Origin: Gavia stellata
Lineage: Eukaryota; Chordata; Aves; Gaviiformes; Gaviidae
Direction of reading: 5' to 3'
Assembly (NCBI RefSeq): GCF_030936135.1
Contig: NC_082637.1
Location: forward strand, 14,025,001-14,089,000
Length of the DNA: 64,000 bases
Positions 1 through 11,300 of the stretch are shown one piece after another. Position numbers and translations under genes: made by a program. The notes under the pieces are model-generated. The model saw nothing but the letters and a program-made list of their open reading frames with translations, made no database searches and was not told the origin of the DNA. Each line of letters opens with the position of its first letter. Position 1 is the first letter of the stretch.

Positions 1-3000
1 AAATGCAGTGCTTGAGAGGAGCTCTTACTGTGAACTAAATCCTGCCTAACAGGACAGCTGTATTTGGGACTCATGCTACTAGAATTATTTGTATCAGACC
101 TTAAAATATATTACTGCAGGCTATAAAGCCATGCCTTCCTGTGACAAGCAGCACTTGCCTCTGAACCTGGTTGTTAGCTCAAAGAAAGATATGTTCCTTA
201 TCCAAAATTCTGTTTCTTCATTCTATTTAGACAGGCTTCTCACTATTAGCACATGGCTCCCTTCTATCAGCTGGCTGAAATTCCTGAAGCCCTAAAGAAT
301 GTTCTCCTGAGATCAATGAACTACTTCAGAAGAGTCCCCTCATACTACACAACCTTCAACTGCTTAGAATATGCTCCTTTTAAGCAATGACAAAAAGTAA
401 CAAAATTTCTTACTCTGAAGGGAAGAGTATCTATTGGCATACTCCATTTCTGGAGAGTAAGGCAGCTAGGATTAATACAAACAAGATCAAAAGCTGAAAC
501 ACTGGCACTGGAAGGGCAACTTAACCAATAAAAGACAAGGACATGCTCTTGTATAGGCTTAGGATTTTCTTGCTTTGTTTCAGAGAAAATCAGTATGTTT
601 TTAATTTTGTGAATGGAAGAGTTTGGTTACCCCCATATAGCACATACATTTCAAAATTCTGACATGAAGTCCTCCGGTCCAAACGTAGCTGATAACTCTT
701 TGGAAGCACCATAAAGGGCTCAGTTCACACTTAATTCTCTCAGAGACTCCCTACTATCAACAGTATTAAATTACCTTGCCAACCTCAAGACTAACCACAC
801 TCATGACCATCTACATTACAAATGAACTAACTACCCTGCCTGGTACAGAAATACTCAAGTTACTAAATGAAAGAACAGAGAATGCAAAAAGCACACTTTC
901 TTAGAGCTTTTATACAGCACCAAATTTAATAACAAAGACACTCCAATATTATATTCTTAAAGAAGGGCTAAAAAGAGTAGAGCATATCTGTGAAGAAAGT
1001 ACCTTGCTCTCACTAAAGTAGACTCCAATACCCCTTTAATCAGAAATCCCAGATCAGAATGTAGCACAATTTTCTTCTTTTCAAACTTTGCAGGAAAGCA
1101 TTTCACCAGCAGATTATTCGTTCTGCAGACTAATATAATCGGTGCTTCAACCCTTTCCAATCAGTCTAATGTCACACTTTCTGCAGATTTCTCATTGCTG
1201 CCCTCGACACTCTCCCAAGCTTACCCACTTCCTCCTACACTGAGCTGGAAACCACACAGTAACCCAGGTTATGCCTGGGAAGGCCTGAACCGAGGGTAAA
1301 CGTTGCTTCACATGCCTTACTGAAATGTATACATAGAAGTATAACCTGCATGATGTTCCCTTCATGTATTCAGCTTATGATGGCCTCCAAGTTCTTTCCC
1401 TCTAAGAAACACAACACTGTTCTCTATCCTGTATTTGTGTAGTTGATTGCTTCTGCTTAAGCGCAGGCACAAAACTCTACTCATTTGTACCCCTTCTGCT
1501 CTCACAGGCTTTTGAAGAAGTCTTCAAGGTATTTTGGTTGCCACTGCCACACTCAAAAAGCTCTGCAATCCCTCCTTCTTAAGTTTCATTATTTCATCAT
1601 GGAAACTCTTTGTGAAAATACTGAAGAGTAGTTGACAAGGAACTGGCCTCCATAATCATGACTGTAGCTGTTCCCAACTGCTCTTCCCCAGCAAAAACTG
1701 CTCTTCCCCAGCAAAAACATCCCGAGAAACAGAGGCAGAAGTCCTATTAAAGACCAAATATAAGACATCAACTGACCCTCTCATATACAGTAAGCCTATC
1801 AGTCAAGTAAGCCAGATTACTTCAACAATTTCTCCTTGATGAACTGATGCTGTCCTTTACTCAGCTATTATATTCTAGATGCTTATAAATAGCTTCTGTT
1901 CCAGAATTTTTTTCAGGAATTCAAGAGGAAGCAGACTAGTCTGCCAATCTGTAGTTCTCCCTGTCCTTCAAAAATTATTAATAAAGACAGTCACCATGCT
2001 TCTGGTTTTCATATATTTGGTACCTCCGTCATTTTTAGAATACTACATCCTTTTTTTGTTGTTGTTCTTGAAGTATTCTCAGTTAAAGATCATCAAACAA
2101 ATTTGGAAAAGTTACATTTCTAGAAATCTTGGATATTTCAATTAAAACACTTGAAGACCCAAGCCGCTAGAGATTTATTTGCCTTACTCTGTATTTTAAA
2201 CACCATAATTACATCTGGAAAAAAAGGTCACCAAAAAAGTTACCAAACTATGAAAGAGGTGTGAAAGACTGTGAAAGACAGTAATGGACAAAACTGAGTG
2301 ACAGCCACAGCAGACCGAAAGAAACATCTGTGCAACAGCATCTCCCACCTCAAGCTGAATTCACAACTTGGCAGCAAGTATAAAGTGAAAGCTGCCATCT
2401 CCAGCAAAATATCAATGGCCAGTTCAATGATGACCTTTGCCTTTCTGTCAGGTTAGTTCATCTGTTAGTTCCTATCAAGTTTCTTCCAGCACACTTCATT
2501 TGGCAGAAGAAAAATAGTATGCCAAAACAGCTGTGAGAGGTTTCTGAAGCCTGCCCTACACTGCAAAACTATGCTGTTAAGAATCCTAAAGTAAGACTTC
2601 ACTTTACAGACATGATTCAACCTTTTGGACTGATAGAACTGCTCCACACTGAGAGCCCTTGTTACTCGATCTTTAAACAACAAAATGGGCTAACTTCACA
2701 TTTTAGAAATCTTAAAAAGAGAAGAACAAGAGGTCAAGCAACAATAAAAATAATCCTTTCAGCCATTTTCATATCCAAGTCTGCTTAGTGTGTTGTTGGA
2801 GTTTCTTTTTTTGTTTGGTTTTGGGGTTCAGGGGTCAGACGAAGAGCTTCTTAATCTCTGCACAGCGAGAAAACTATCTAAAGAAAGAAAATAGCCATGA
2901 ACTGCCTGAGAAAACTGACCAGAGAAGTTATCAGACTGCACTATTTGGGAGAAATAACCTCTGAGATGGATCAAGAAAACATAAATTGCATAGTTTTGTT

Positions 3001-4856
3001 ATTCTAAGAAACACTCAGTCTATGTACTGATTGATAATTTATTAGTACCTGTAATTTAAACATTTAATTGCTTGTGTATTAATATTTAGGGAAACAAGTT
3101 TTGTATCTGCTAATGACAAGAAAATAATAAAATGCTGCGCTGACTCCATTCAAAATAGTATTTTCCGATTTGGTGGGGGACTAGGTTCTCCACAGAAGCA
3201 CAAAATAAAAGGCAAATGCTTTACCAAGGAACACAGAGATTTTTGTGCTCAAAAGCCAGCAGGGGCCATCAGTACAAAACCACAGGAAGTTTATCTGCTT
3301 TACATGGTGCTGTGTTGTCCTCTAATAAAGGATATTAAGTACCACAGAGGCTGATGCTTTCATAGGGTTTAGGTAAATACTCTGGAAATAACACATTGAA
3401 GAAAACAACTTGCTTGGAGGAACTAAAATAGAATCAGATACAAAAGCTGTACAGTTGCAATAAGAATCTAAAAAAAGAATAGAAATTGCTACCTGGGCTG
3501 CCAGACTAATGCACTCACATGAAACAGGTGTCAGTAAGGCAGTCAATCACATGATCACAACCGTAACACTGCATGAAGACAAACTTAGTCTGTTTGGTAC
3601 TTCAGAGCGTTTTAAAAAATAATTTGATTTTACCCCTTTCAGCAAATTCTTCTTTCAATTTCCCATGCATTAATAGAGAAAGTGAAAAGATTGACAAAAA
3701 AAGGGGGCTGCTGAACACACTAAATATGATCAACTTATTTTTTTAAACTAAAAAAATCACCTCTCTTTCATTTGATTATCCACTTAAAAACCTTTAAACT
3801 GTTCCATCATTTTCATTAAAACTGGAAATGGTTAACACAAATTCTTTTTTAAGATTATATGAACGCCAGTTTAAGTCACATCATTGTCTGCATCTCACTT
3901 AATAGTTGTATACGATTTGCCATGTGTTCCATTACCATATTCAATTTTACAGGCTCGTCTCTGCTCCTTACGCAGTAAACAAAGGACAGCATTTACAAGC
4001 AAGTGGCTGACTAAGCAGAGTTGTAGGTGTGTTCAGAATTAGTCTTCCATCCCCACCAATTTCAAAACAAGTAGTTTGGAGAAAAAGCATGAAGAGCTGC
4101 ATTAGTGAAAGAAAGCCTGGCAGAAATCTGAAACATGGTATGAAAAGATTGCGGAGTTTAAACTAGCGTGGTTAGGGACAGCACCAGAATACATTGCCAG
4201 TCCTTCAATTTCAGGCCTTCACAGTGAAGGCGTTTCCAAAACGCAGGAAAACCTTTCACGGTAAAATCTGTCAGCACGATTCTGGTCTTCCAAACCAGAT
4301 GCTGCCACTGCACGTTAAAGCTGACGACTGCAGACCCACTGGCCTGTAAGGCGCACAAAATCAAAGTCTGCAGACACTTAACAAACATCAACCTGCATGC
4401 CTTAAACGTACGCACTTGGGGTCCCTGAATGAAGGAAAAAAATCAGGGGCTAAGAGCAGAAAACCGAACGCGCCGATGCCTCTCGTTCCCCTCGCCCCTC
4501 CCAGGCACCCCCCAGGCACTGCCCCCCGTCTACCCCTCATGCCCACTTCCAAGTCAAAAGGAGCCCGGGACGTGCCCAGGGTCCCCCCGCTTCCGACCCG
4601 GGTCACGCACGCCGCTCGGAGAGCCCCGGAGACGGGGAGCGGGACACGGCTGCACCCGCCACTCCCGATGGCGCCGCGCCCGGCCCGGCCCAGTCCAGTC
4701 CGGTCCCGCACAGGCCCCTGCCCCCACCCCGCCGTGACTCGGCGCTGCGGCACCCCCGCGGCCGCGGAGCCCCGATCCGACCCTCTCGCCCGCCCGTCCC
4801 CGGGCCCGTGCCCGCTCCCCCGCCTGCCGGTGCCCTGGGCCGCGCCGCTCCCTCAC
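1..4856 (-). other. LMBRD2: Putative LMBRD2 intron 1
   Basis: This stretch is AT-rich non-coding DNA. I found no exon of LMBRD2 or any other gene on either strand; the open frames are short and carry no recognisable domain. It is assigned to intron 1 of LMBRD2 only because SKP2 starts immediately to the right and LMBRD2 is the expected divergent neighbour. A perfect 20-base tandem duplication sits at 1681-1717. The coding exons would lie left of the window. Confidence 0.45.
1681..1717. repeat. 20-bp tandem duplication
   Basis: The unit ctcttccccagcaaaaactg occurs at 1681-1700 and is repeated almost completely at 1701-1717. It looks like a local slippage duplication in intronic DNA. Confidence 0.8.
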
Positions 4857-4875
4857 CGCAGGCAGAGCCCCCTGC

Positions 4876-4914
4876 TCAGAAGCCAGTCCCTCGCGGGGCA
4901 CCGCCACCCTCCAT
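4876..4914 (-). other. Candidate uORF 2 in LMBRD2 leader
   Basis: A 12-codon frame starts at ATG 4914-4912, in the strong context caggATGg, and ends with TGA at 4876-4878, wholly within the putative first exon. Confidence 0.35.
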
Positions 4915-4944
4915 CCTGCCTGCTGCCGGCCTCCGCACGCGGGC

Positions 4945-5022
4945 TCAGATCGCCACGCAGAAAGCGGAGGCCGCGCCCGCCTCCTTCCGTGTCAGGGCCA
5001 CCGGGGCCGCCGCCGCCGACAT
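4945..5022 (-). other. Candidate uORF 1 in LMBRD2 leader
   Basis: ATG at 5022-5020 opens a 25-codon frame, alanine-rich at its start, that ends with TGA at 4945-4947 inside the putative LMBRD2 first exon. It would be translated before the main ORF if this exon is in the mRNA. Confidence 0.35.
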
Positions 5023-5059
5023 CTGCCCCTCAGCAACCGCCCGCCGTCCCCAGCAGCGC

Positions 5060-5067
5060 TGACGTCG
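5060..5067. promoter_or_regulatory. CRE-like site
   Basis: TGACGTCG matches a CREB/ATF half-palindrome with one substitution. It lies at the presumed 5' edge of the LMBRD2 exon, a common position for such sites in CpG-island promoters. Confidence 0.5.
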
Positions 5068-5171
5068 CTGTCGCGGTCGCCGTCGCCTCCGCCCCGGAGG
5101 CGGGCGCAAGGTACTGTGGGTACGGCCCCCCGCGCTGAGGCGGTGGGTGGGGGAAGGTGTGTGGCCGGCGA

Positions 5172-5190
5172 ACTACAACTCCCGGCAGGC
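5172..5190 (+). promoter_or_regulatory. ZNF143/THAP11-type promoter element
   Basis: ACTACAACTCCCGGCAGGC agrees with the long ACTACAATTCCCAGCATGC-type motif bound by ZNF143 and THAP11 at most positions. Such elements are typical of bidirectional CpG-island promoters of cell-growth genes. It sits between the LMBRD2 and SKP2 transcripts. Confidence 0.7.
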
Positions 5191-5211
5191 TTTGTAGGGG
5201 GCGCCGACCGG

Positions 5212-5218
5212 CTTCCGG
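5212..5218 (-). promoter_or_regulatory. ETS/GABP-type site
   Basis: CTTCCGG is the reverse complement of CCGGAAG, the core GABP/ELK site. GABP has been reported to drive the mammalian SKP2 promoter, so its presence 130 bases upstream of the start codon is in keeping with that. Confidence 0.55.
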
Positions 5219-5232
5219 CCGGCTCGGGGAGC

Positions 5233-5244
5233 CGCGCGTGCGCG
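5233..5244 (+). promoter_or_regulatory. NRF-1-type site in CG run
   Basis: CGCGCGTGCGCG fits the palindromic NRF-1 consensus. It lies within a longer alternating CG tract (5234-5252), so part of the match may be due to composition. Confidence 0.4.
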
Positions 5245-5346
5245 CGCGCGCGTGGCAGGACGGCGCGGTGCGGTGGTGAAAAGCGCGGCGCGCGCGGCTG
5301 CCCGGCAATGCGGGGGGCTTCCACCGATGCATCTGCCCCCGCCGCC

Positions 5347-5354
5347 ATGCACAG
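5347..5354 (+). CDS. SKP2: SKP2 coding exon 1
   Basis: ATG CAC AG followed by the donor gtacgg encodes Met-His and the first two bases of Arg3. A tiny first coding exon of this kind is typical of SKP2, and the Kozak context is excellent. The 5' UTR extends left into the CpG island to an unknown start site. Confidence 0.9.
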
Positions 5355-8300
5355 GTACGGGGGGGCGGGGGCCGCACCGGGGGCAGCGCTTGCCGCCCAA
5401 AAAGCCGTCCCCACTCCTGGGGTGGGAGAGAGCCGCGTGGTGCCTGGGCTGTGCCTGAGCCCCCGCGGGGGGCGTGCACGGGTGCCCCTCTGCCCCAGGG
5501 TGGAGGGGTGTGCGTGGGACCGCCGGGCGTCGGCAGCGTTCGCGGCTCCCCGGGGGGCACGCAGGGGTTCGTGCGGTCCCCCTGGGTGCTGGGGGGGAGG
5601 GGCGCGGGTCCCCGGGGTGTCTGGATGGGAGACGTGCATGGGTCCCCGGCGCGCCTGCCTAAGGCTGGTGGGGGGTACAGCGTGCGTGGGTGCGCGGGCT
5701 CCCCGCGCTGCTTCTCTCCCGCCCCGCGGCAGCCGGAGGGTGGAAACCGCCCCCCCCCCCCCCCTCCCCGTGCCTCCCGCGGGGCGGCGGCGCTCCCGCG
5801 CAGGGCCGACGGGGGGGGCGGTCCCACGCGCTGAAGTGCGCTGGTGGCGCCCAACGGCCGCCCCGCGCGCCTCCCCCGGGCCTTCCCGCCGTCCCGGCCG
5901 GCCCCTGCCGGCCCGCTGGGTGCCGGCCGCGGCCCTGCCTCGGCCGCACTCGGGTCCCCGGCGCTGCGGAGGCTGGGCCGTAGCACGACTCCTCGATCGG
6001 CTCCTGTCTGCAGTGCCCCCCCGCTCGGCCCCTCACTCAGTCCGCGAACGGGGCGCGCTTAATCCCCGGAGGGTTGTTAGTGTGAGTCTGCCTGACCGAG
6101 CACATGCCGCCGCTGCGGCCGCTGCTTCTGCTTCCAGCACCCGCAGTTTTAATTCAAGTCACTGCCCTGCTTGGGGATGTGGGTTACGTGTGACTGTGGA
6201 ACACTTCTGCACGAGGAGCCCATCTTGTGTTTGGTGTTAGCCCTGCGGTACCTTCAGAGCCTGTGGGTTTTGCTGTGTCTGCAGAAAACACCTCCAGGAG
6301 ATCCCATCCTCCAGCAGCAATGTTACCACCAGCTTCACCTGGGACTGGGACTCCAGCAAGACCTCAGAGTTTCTCTCGGGCATGGGAGTGTCTGTCCTTA
6401 AGAAGGACAAGCTGGGCAATGAAAACATGCCACAGGACCTGCTGGTGTCATCGCCCTGTCCTCCTCAGAAACGGCAGAAGGTGAAGGAGAAGGAAAAGGA
6501 CTTTGTCATTGTGCGCCGGCCTCGGCTGCTCCGAGAGGCAGAGTCAGGTATCTTCACCCCAGTCCAGGTTTCATTCACCCTTCAGCAGAGATGGAGAGTG
6601 GGCATCACAAGTCGTTACTGCTTTATTCTTTGGGTTTTTTGCTCTTTCCCAGCAGAATATCACTTCTAGATCTAGTGTCTTTCAGGCTTGGGCTTCTAAG
6701 TCCTGTTTTATGTAAGACTTTAAGCAGAGGTGGTGTGTCTGGCTCCAGAACTGTGGCCCACGTAAGCCATGGTTGGCTCCTGCCTAGCCCTGCCAGCCCC
6801 TGTCTGTGTGCCAGAGGTTTGTGCTGTGTGTCCCTGTGTCTGTCAGCTCTTGCTGCTTGGGACTTGGGTGGCACCTTGGCCCAGCAGGGCCTTGAACTGC
6901 ACCTGTTGCTCTGCCCAAGGGACCCGTTTCAGGAGATGTTTCACCACATACCAAATGGGGCCAGGCTGCTCACAAAATACAGCTATGGCTGCCAGATGAA
7001 GATAGACTATTGGCGCTGCTATCCCCAATATAACTTTGAAACTGGGGGGGGGGGGGGGGGGGCTTGATTTTTTTCTTTTTTTTTTTTATACTTGAGCATC
7101 TAAGAAGTAAGGTACCTGGTCCTCGAGACCAAAAGGATCCAGATCCACATCTCTCGCAGTGCAGGCTGAGGTATGCCAGTGGGGCAGCATCTCCGCTCCT
7201 GTTGCAGCTGACCTGTGAGCAATGCAAGGGACCCTGCCAGAGAGCTACAGGGAATGCGCAGCAAAGGGCGTAAGGCTCCTGGGCTGGAAAGGGACTCGCA
7301 GGGAAAGAGCAGGGCTGCAACCTGAAGACCTGGGGTACTTGAAGAAGGTGTTATAGGATGCTGGGCTCATTTCCCTAGTATCAAAATGTGTTTTTAGTCT
7401 TCAGTGACTATGGAATGCAAAATAAAGAAACGGCTCTCAGCAGACACTAGGCTGCTATATGAAAGGTGGCAATGCGCTCAGACAACCCTGCTTTTAAATA
7501 AGACAGAGTGCTGGGTCATAGATAACTGTTCTTGAGCTGTACCACCCAGAAGTCTCCCATGTGAATGGCAACACCTTCTGGAGCCCTCTATCTACTTGTG
7601 AGAAGTTGAGATCTCACCACATCCTTTCAGATAAGTCTTGGGGGGGTGGTAGTTAGTGTTCATGTTTTAAGGAGCAGTTTGCAGCACCTGCTTTTCTCTG
7701 TGTACCATGCAAAAGCATAGCTCAACTCGGGCTCCCTTCTGGGAGCCTGACATGCACAGGAGGAATCGGCTTTTCAGCAGGGGTAGAAATAAGAGCACTA
7801 TACAAGCCTTAGAATACAAAGGAAGTAACTGAGATGTTCTTGTTTACAAAATGAGCATGTGGATAATGATTACTGTCATTTTTTCAGGGCAGTTGTTTTT
7901 CCATAGCTTTAGTATGTATAGTAAGTTGATGTTCTGGAAAGCTTTGCATATGTCAGTCATACCTAGGCAAAGATGGTAATAGTATCTTCCTACAGGGAAG
8001 AGCTGAAAGGGGAATGAATAGTGGGCTGATCTCTGTATAGCTTAGAGAGAAACTGTAGAGGTGCTTTTAACAACAAAGCATCTGATCAGTAGGCAAAAAT
8101 GAACCACCTTTAACTGGAACATGTTTGCTCTTTCCCTAAAGCTGTTTCTTGGGATGCACTTCCAGATGAATTGCTTTTGGCCATCTTTGCATATTTGCCC
8201 CTAAATGACTTGCTAAAAGTTTCCCTGATCTGCAAGAGATGGCATCGTCTTTCGTAAGTATTACTTCTCAGCATGTAGTACTAAGAAAACCTTTGCTTCC

Positions 8301-11300
8301 ATGGACTGTTAAATGATCTGGTTCTCATCTTGTTTATTCGTGTATAATTCAACTTATGCTGTATGTAGTTTATGTATAATCAAAAGATGGCTTGCATATT
8401 TTAGCATTAGTAAATTCTATTAAATAGCTTTCCCTCCTCTCAGACTTCTGTGACACTGTAAGCTTTCTGTGGTTGTACTCATAGTTCTGACCCTTTCTAA
8501 CTCACTAACAAGTAAAATTCTGTGCCTTAGGTTTGATGAATCTCTCTGGCAGACTCTCGATCTGACTGGTAGAAATCTGCTACCAGGAGTGATTGGACAG
8601 TTGCTGCCTGCAGGTGTTACTGTATTTCGCTGCCCAAGATCTTGTATTGGGACTCCGTTGTTTAAAACAAGCAAGTAAGGCTTTTTCTGCATGTTCTGGA
8701 TCCTGAAACCACCTCTCAAATATTCACAGTTTCTCTGTGTATTTTTGGTTTTATGATCTCCACCAGTAATAGTATTTGTGCTGTCTTTGGAGTGTGGAAG
8801 AGTTGATCAATGGTTAGGCATGTGTTGAAATAAAAGGATCTGCATTCACCTGTCATTTATTTAAAACCAAGTTAATGTGACTTGAAAGTATCGAGCACCA
8901 TCACCCACTTGCATTTTATATCTTATAGAACCGAGAAGTGTCAGCATCTCCAGCATTTTTGTATGGGAAACTCAAAAATTATTTAACTCCAGCAGGATAG
9001 ACTTTCAGGTGTTATGACGAATCCTGTAAATGCCTTGAAGATAGAGTTCTGCAGTTCTGGCTGGTAGCTTAGCAGTAGACCCAGTGAGCTTAGTAGTGTG
9101 TCCAGCTGAATACAATAGTATAATTATTTTCTGCAAGCTTTGCACAGTTGTAGTGTATGGGGTATATTTATGGTATGGGGAATTTATGGAGCAGGTTTTA
9201 ATGCAATTTTAGAAACCTGCCTATCTCCTTTTTTTATTTCAGACCTCTCAGAGTTCAACATATGGATTTGTCAAACTGCACAGTGTCTGTTGCAGATCTC
9301 CAGAGTACTCTTTCTCTATGTGAAAGGCTGCAGAACCTCAGCTTGGAGGGACTAGTGCTTTCTGATGACATCATCAAGTAAGTGAGATGTTTGGGAATAT
9401 TCAGTAAATACCTTCTGTTTTGGTGCTGTTATTTTGTGCAGACAGGTGAAAGAATGCAGTTGAGAGTTGTTCATTGAAATGGCCAGTTTTAGGCACCTAA
9501 CAGAGCTAGCTGGCAGGCTAGATGAGCTGCCTCTTTCATCTCTATGATGAGAAGATCTAGATGATGTAGTGATGAGGTGAGGAGGAAACACCCCTCTGGA
9601 AGAGTGTTTCTTGGTGGCTTTTTCTTCATTCCCTGGAGTAGGGGGGACCTGGAGAAACCGCTTGTCACTCTAGGGTTTATGTGTCCATTGGCTGTTCCTG
9701 CAGCCAAGCTGTACAGCAGAGCTACTTCTATTTTCCCATTTTTGTGCTCCCAAGAGAACTTTGTGTTTGGCATACAGGTTGTTTTCTATTTTAAGGGGTC
9801 TTAGCAGGTCTCCCACCACATGCTTGTTGTGCTTCTGCACTATTTCTCACTTCTTTGTTGAACTTCACTCTGAGTGTCTGGAAAATGACAGATTCCATCA
9901 AGCAGATGAACAGTTCTTTGGTTAAACTGGAAAGACACCAATGGGTGTGCAGTCAATCTCCTGTTTAATCACATCAGGTGACTGTGGAGGTGCCAGGGGC
10001 CATAGGAGAGATGGCGGAGGCTCTGGGCGTTCTGCTTTCTACTTTTGAGCTTTCTGATGCCTTCCTCACACTGGGGGGAGGGAGGGGGCAGGGGAGGGGA
10101 AACAGAGCACAAATAAACGAGTGTAGTTTGGCTTCTGATGCCAGATAAAAAGTATCTGAAAACTGGGTACTATATAGGCACCCATGATGGAATTTTACTA
10201 CCTTGTGTACAAATGTAGATACTGGGTGTAAGCGGTTTTCCAGGTTTTGCCAACTGCATGTCTGCTCTAGTCTTGCAAACAAATGCATTCAGGGGGATGC
10301 TATTTGGACATGTGTTTTATTCTAGAATAACCTCCATCTTGCAGAGGGGTGACTTCAGAAATGGGATGATTGCTTTGTCTTTTGTAGAGGTATAGTCATC
10401 TCTAATAAGCCATGGTGTGTGTTTAATGGCATAGAACAGGAGAAGGTGAAAAGAAATTGTTTCCTTTTAAACTTAGCAGTTTATAAATATGCAGACATGT
10501 CAGGTAAATAGGCAAGTATCCCTTTTGAATATATGCCGTGATGCGGCAAGTACAGAGTTGAGATCCTTAGTGACTGTTAGGTTGGTCAGTTTACTAAAGA
10601 TGTAGTGCTGTATGTTTAACGAACAATTCTGTGCCTGGGATCTTAGCTCTTAAAAATAATCACACATCCTAGCAATGCAAGCAATGTTCCAACACTTAAA
10701 TTTTATCAGCCTTTTCTTTTTTCTTTACAGGAGCATTGCTAAGAATCCCAGTTTGATGCGACTAAATCTCTGTGGGTGCTCAGGGTTTTCTGCAGAAGCC
10801 TTGGAGCTGATGTTGAGCAGCTGTTCTATGTAAGACAAAAATAGTTTTTGCCGTTCCTCAGAAAAAGGATCCTTTATATTTTTTCCATAGGCATCCCAAT
10901 TGTACTTGTCTCTAATATGTTTTTATGAGACTGTTTTTGTTTCTAAATGCCTAACAGTTGATTATTAGCTGAATAGTCAGATAGTTTCTTTCCATCAAGC
11001 TATTTTCTTTACTAGCAGGGATGTACTTCAGTTTTTCATGAGTTTCCTTAATGATCCTTAAAGGAAGTCTTGTTGGTGGGTAAACCCCATTTATGTTCCT
11101 TTGATTATAATATAAATTTGATTTTCTTAATCAAAGCAGTATGTGATCCACACAGAGTGAAAGTGTGTGTTTTGTCCCAGAGCTCCCTTTGCAATCAGAG
11201 TGCAGCATGAATGGCAGAAAACATTGTGCCTTTCCATCCATGATAGAATAATCCTTCAGTAACCTTCTACTTTATGAAGCACTGTATTCAGATTGACAGC

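Larger units (their letters stand above)
4857..5060 (-). other. LMBRD2: Putative LMBRD2 non-coding exon 1
   Basis: On the minus strand a GC-rich segment ends at a consensus donor (tgcg|gtgagg, exon edge 4857) and begins somewhere near the CRE-like site at 5060-5067. It has no long open frame in which a conserved protein can be recognised. By position and orientation it fits the 5' UTR exon of LMBRD2, a multi-pass LMBR1-domain membrane protein. It would carry two short upstream ORFs (5022-4945 and 4914-4876). The start site is a guess and no LMBRD2 coding sequence is in the window, so this rests on synteny and one splice donor. Confidence 0.5.
4430..6110. promoter_or_regulatory. CpG island, LMBRD2/SKP2 bidirectional promoter
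   Basis: The base composition changes abruptly from AT-rich to very GC- and CpG-rich at about 4430 and back near 6110. The island contains the SKP2 start codon (5347, plus strand) and a good minus-strand splice donor at 4855-4856 for a divergent non-coding exon. No TATA box is evident. Between the two likely start sites lie a CRE-like site, a ZNF143-type element, an ETS site and an NRF-1-type site, listed separately. Divergent LMBRD2/SKP2 arrangement is known from mammals; its use here is inferred. Confidence 0.8.

Noticed and set aside
957-1160. Minus-strand frame with a hydrophobic end, considered as an LMBRD2 exon
   Set aside because: It does not match the LMBRD2 N-terminus and has no convincing splice sites. 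The resemblance is limited to a short HRY-type motif.
4416-5138. 240-codon proline/arginine-rich plus-strand open frame in the CpG island
   Set aside because: The composition merely mirrors GC-rich DNA, other frames are equally open, and no domain is recognisable. It overlaps the divergent promoter.
5030-6240. Long overlapping open frames on both strands (up to 374 codons) around SKP2 exon 1
   Set aside because: They are shadows of CpG-island composition; the true coding exon here is only 8 bases (5347-5354).
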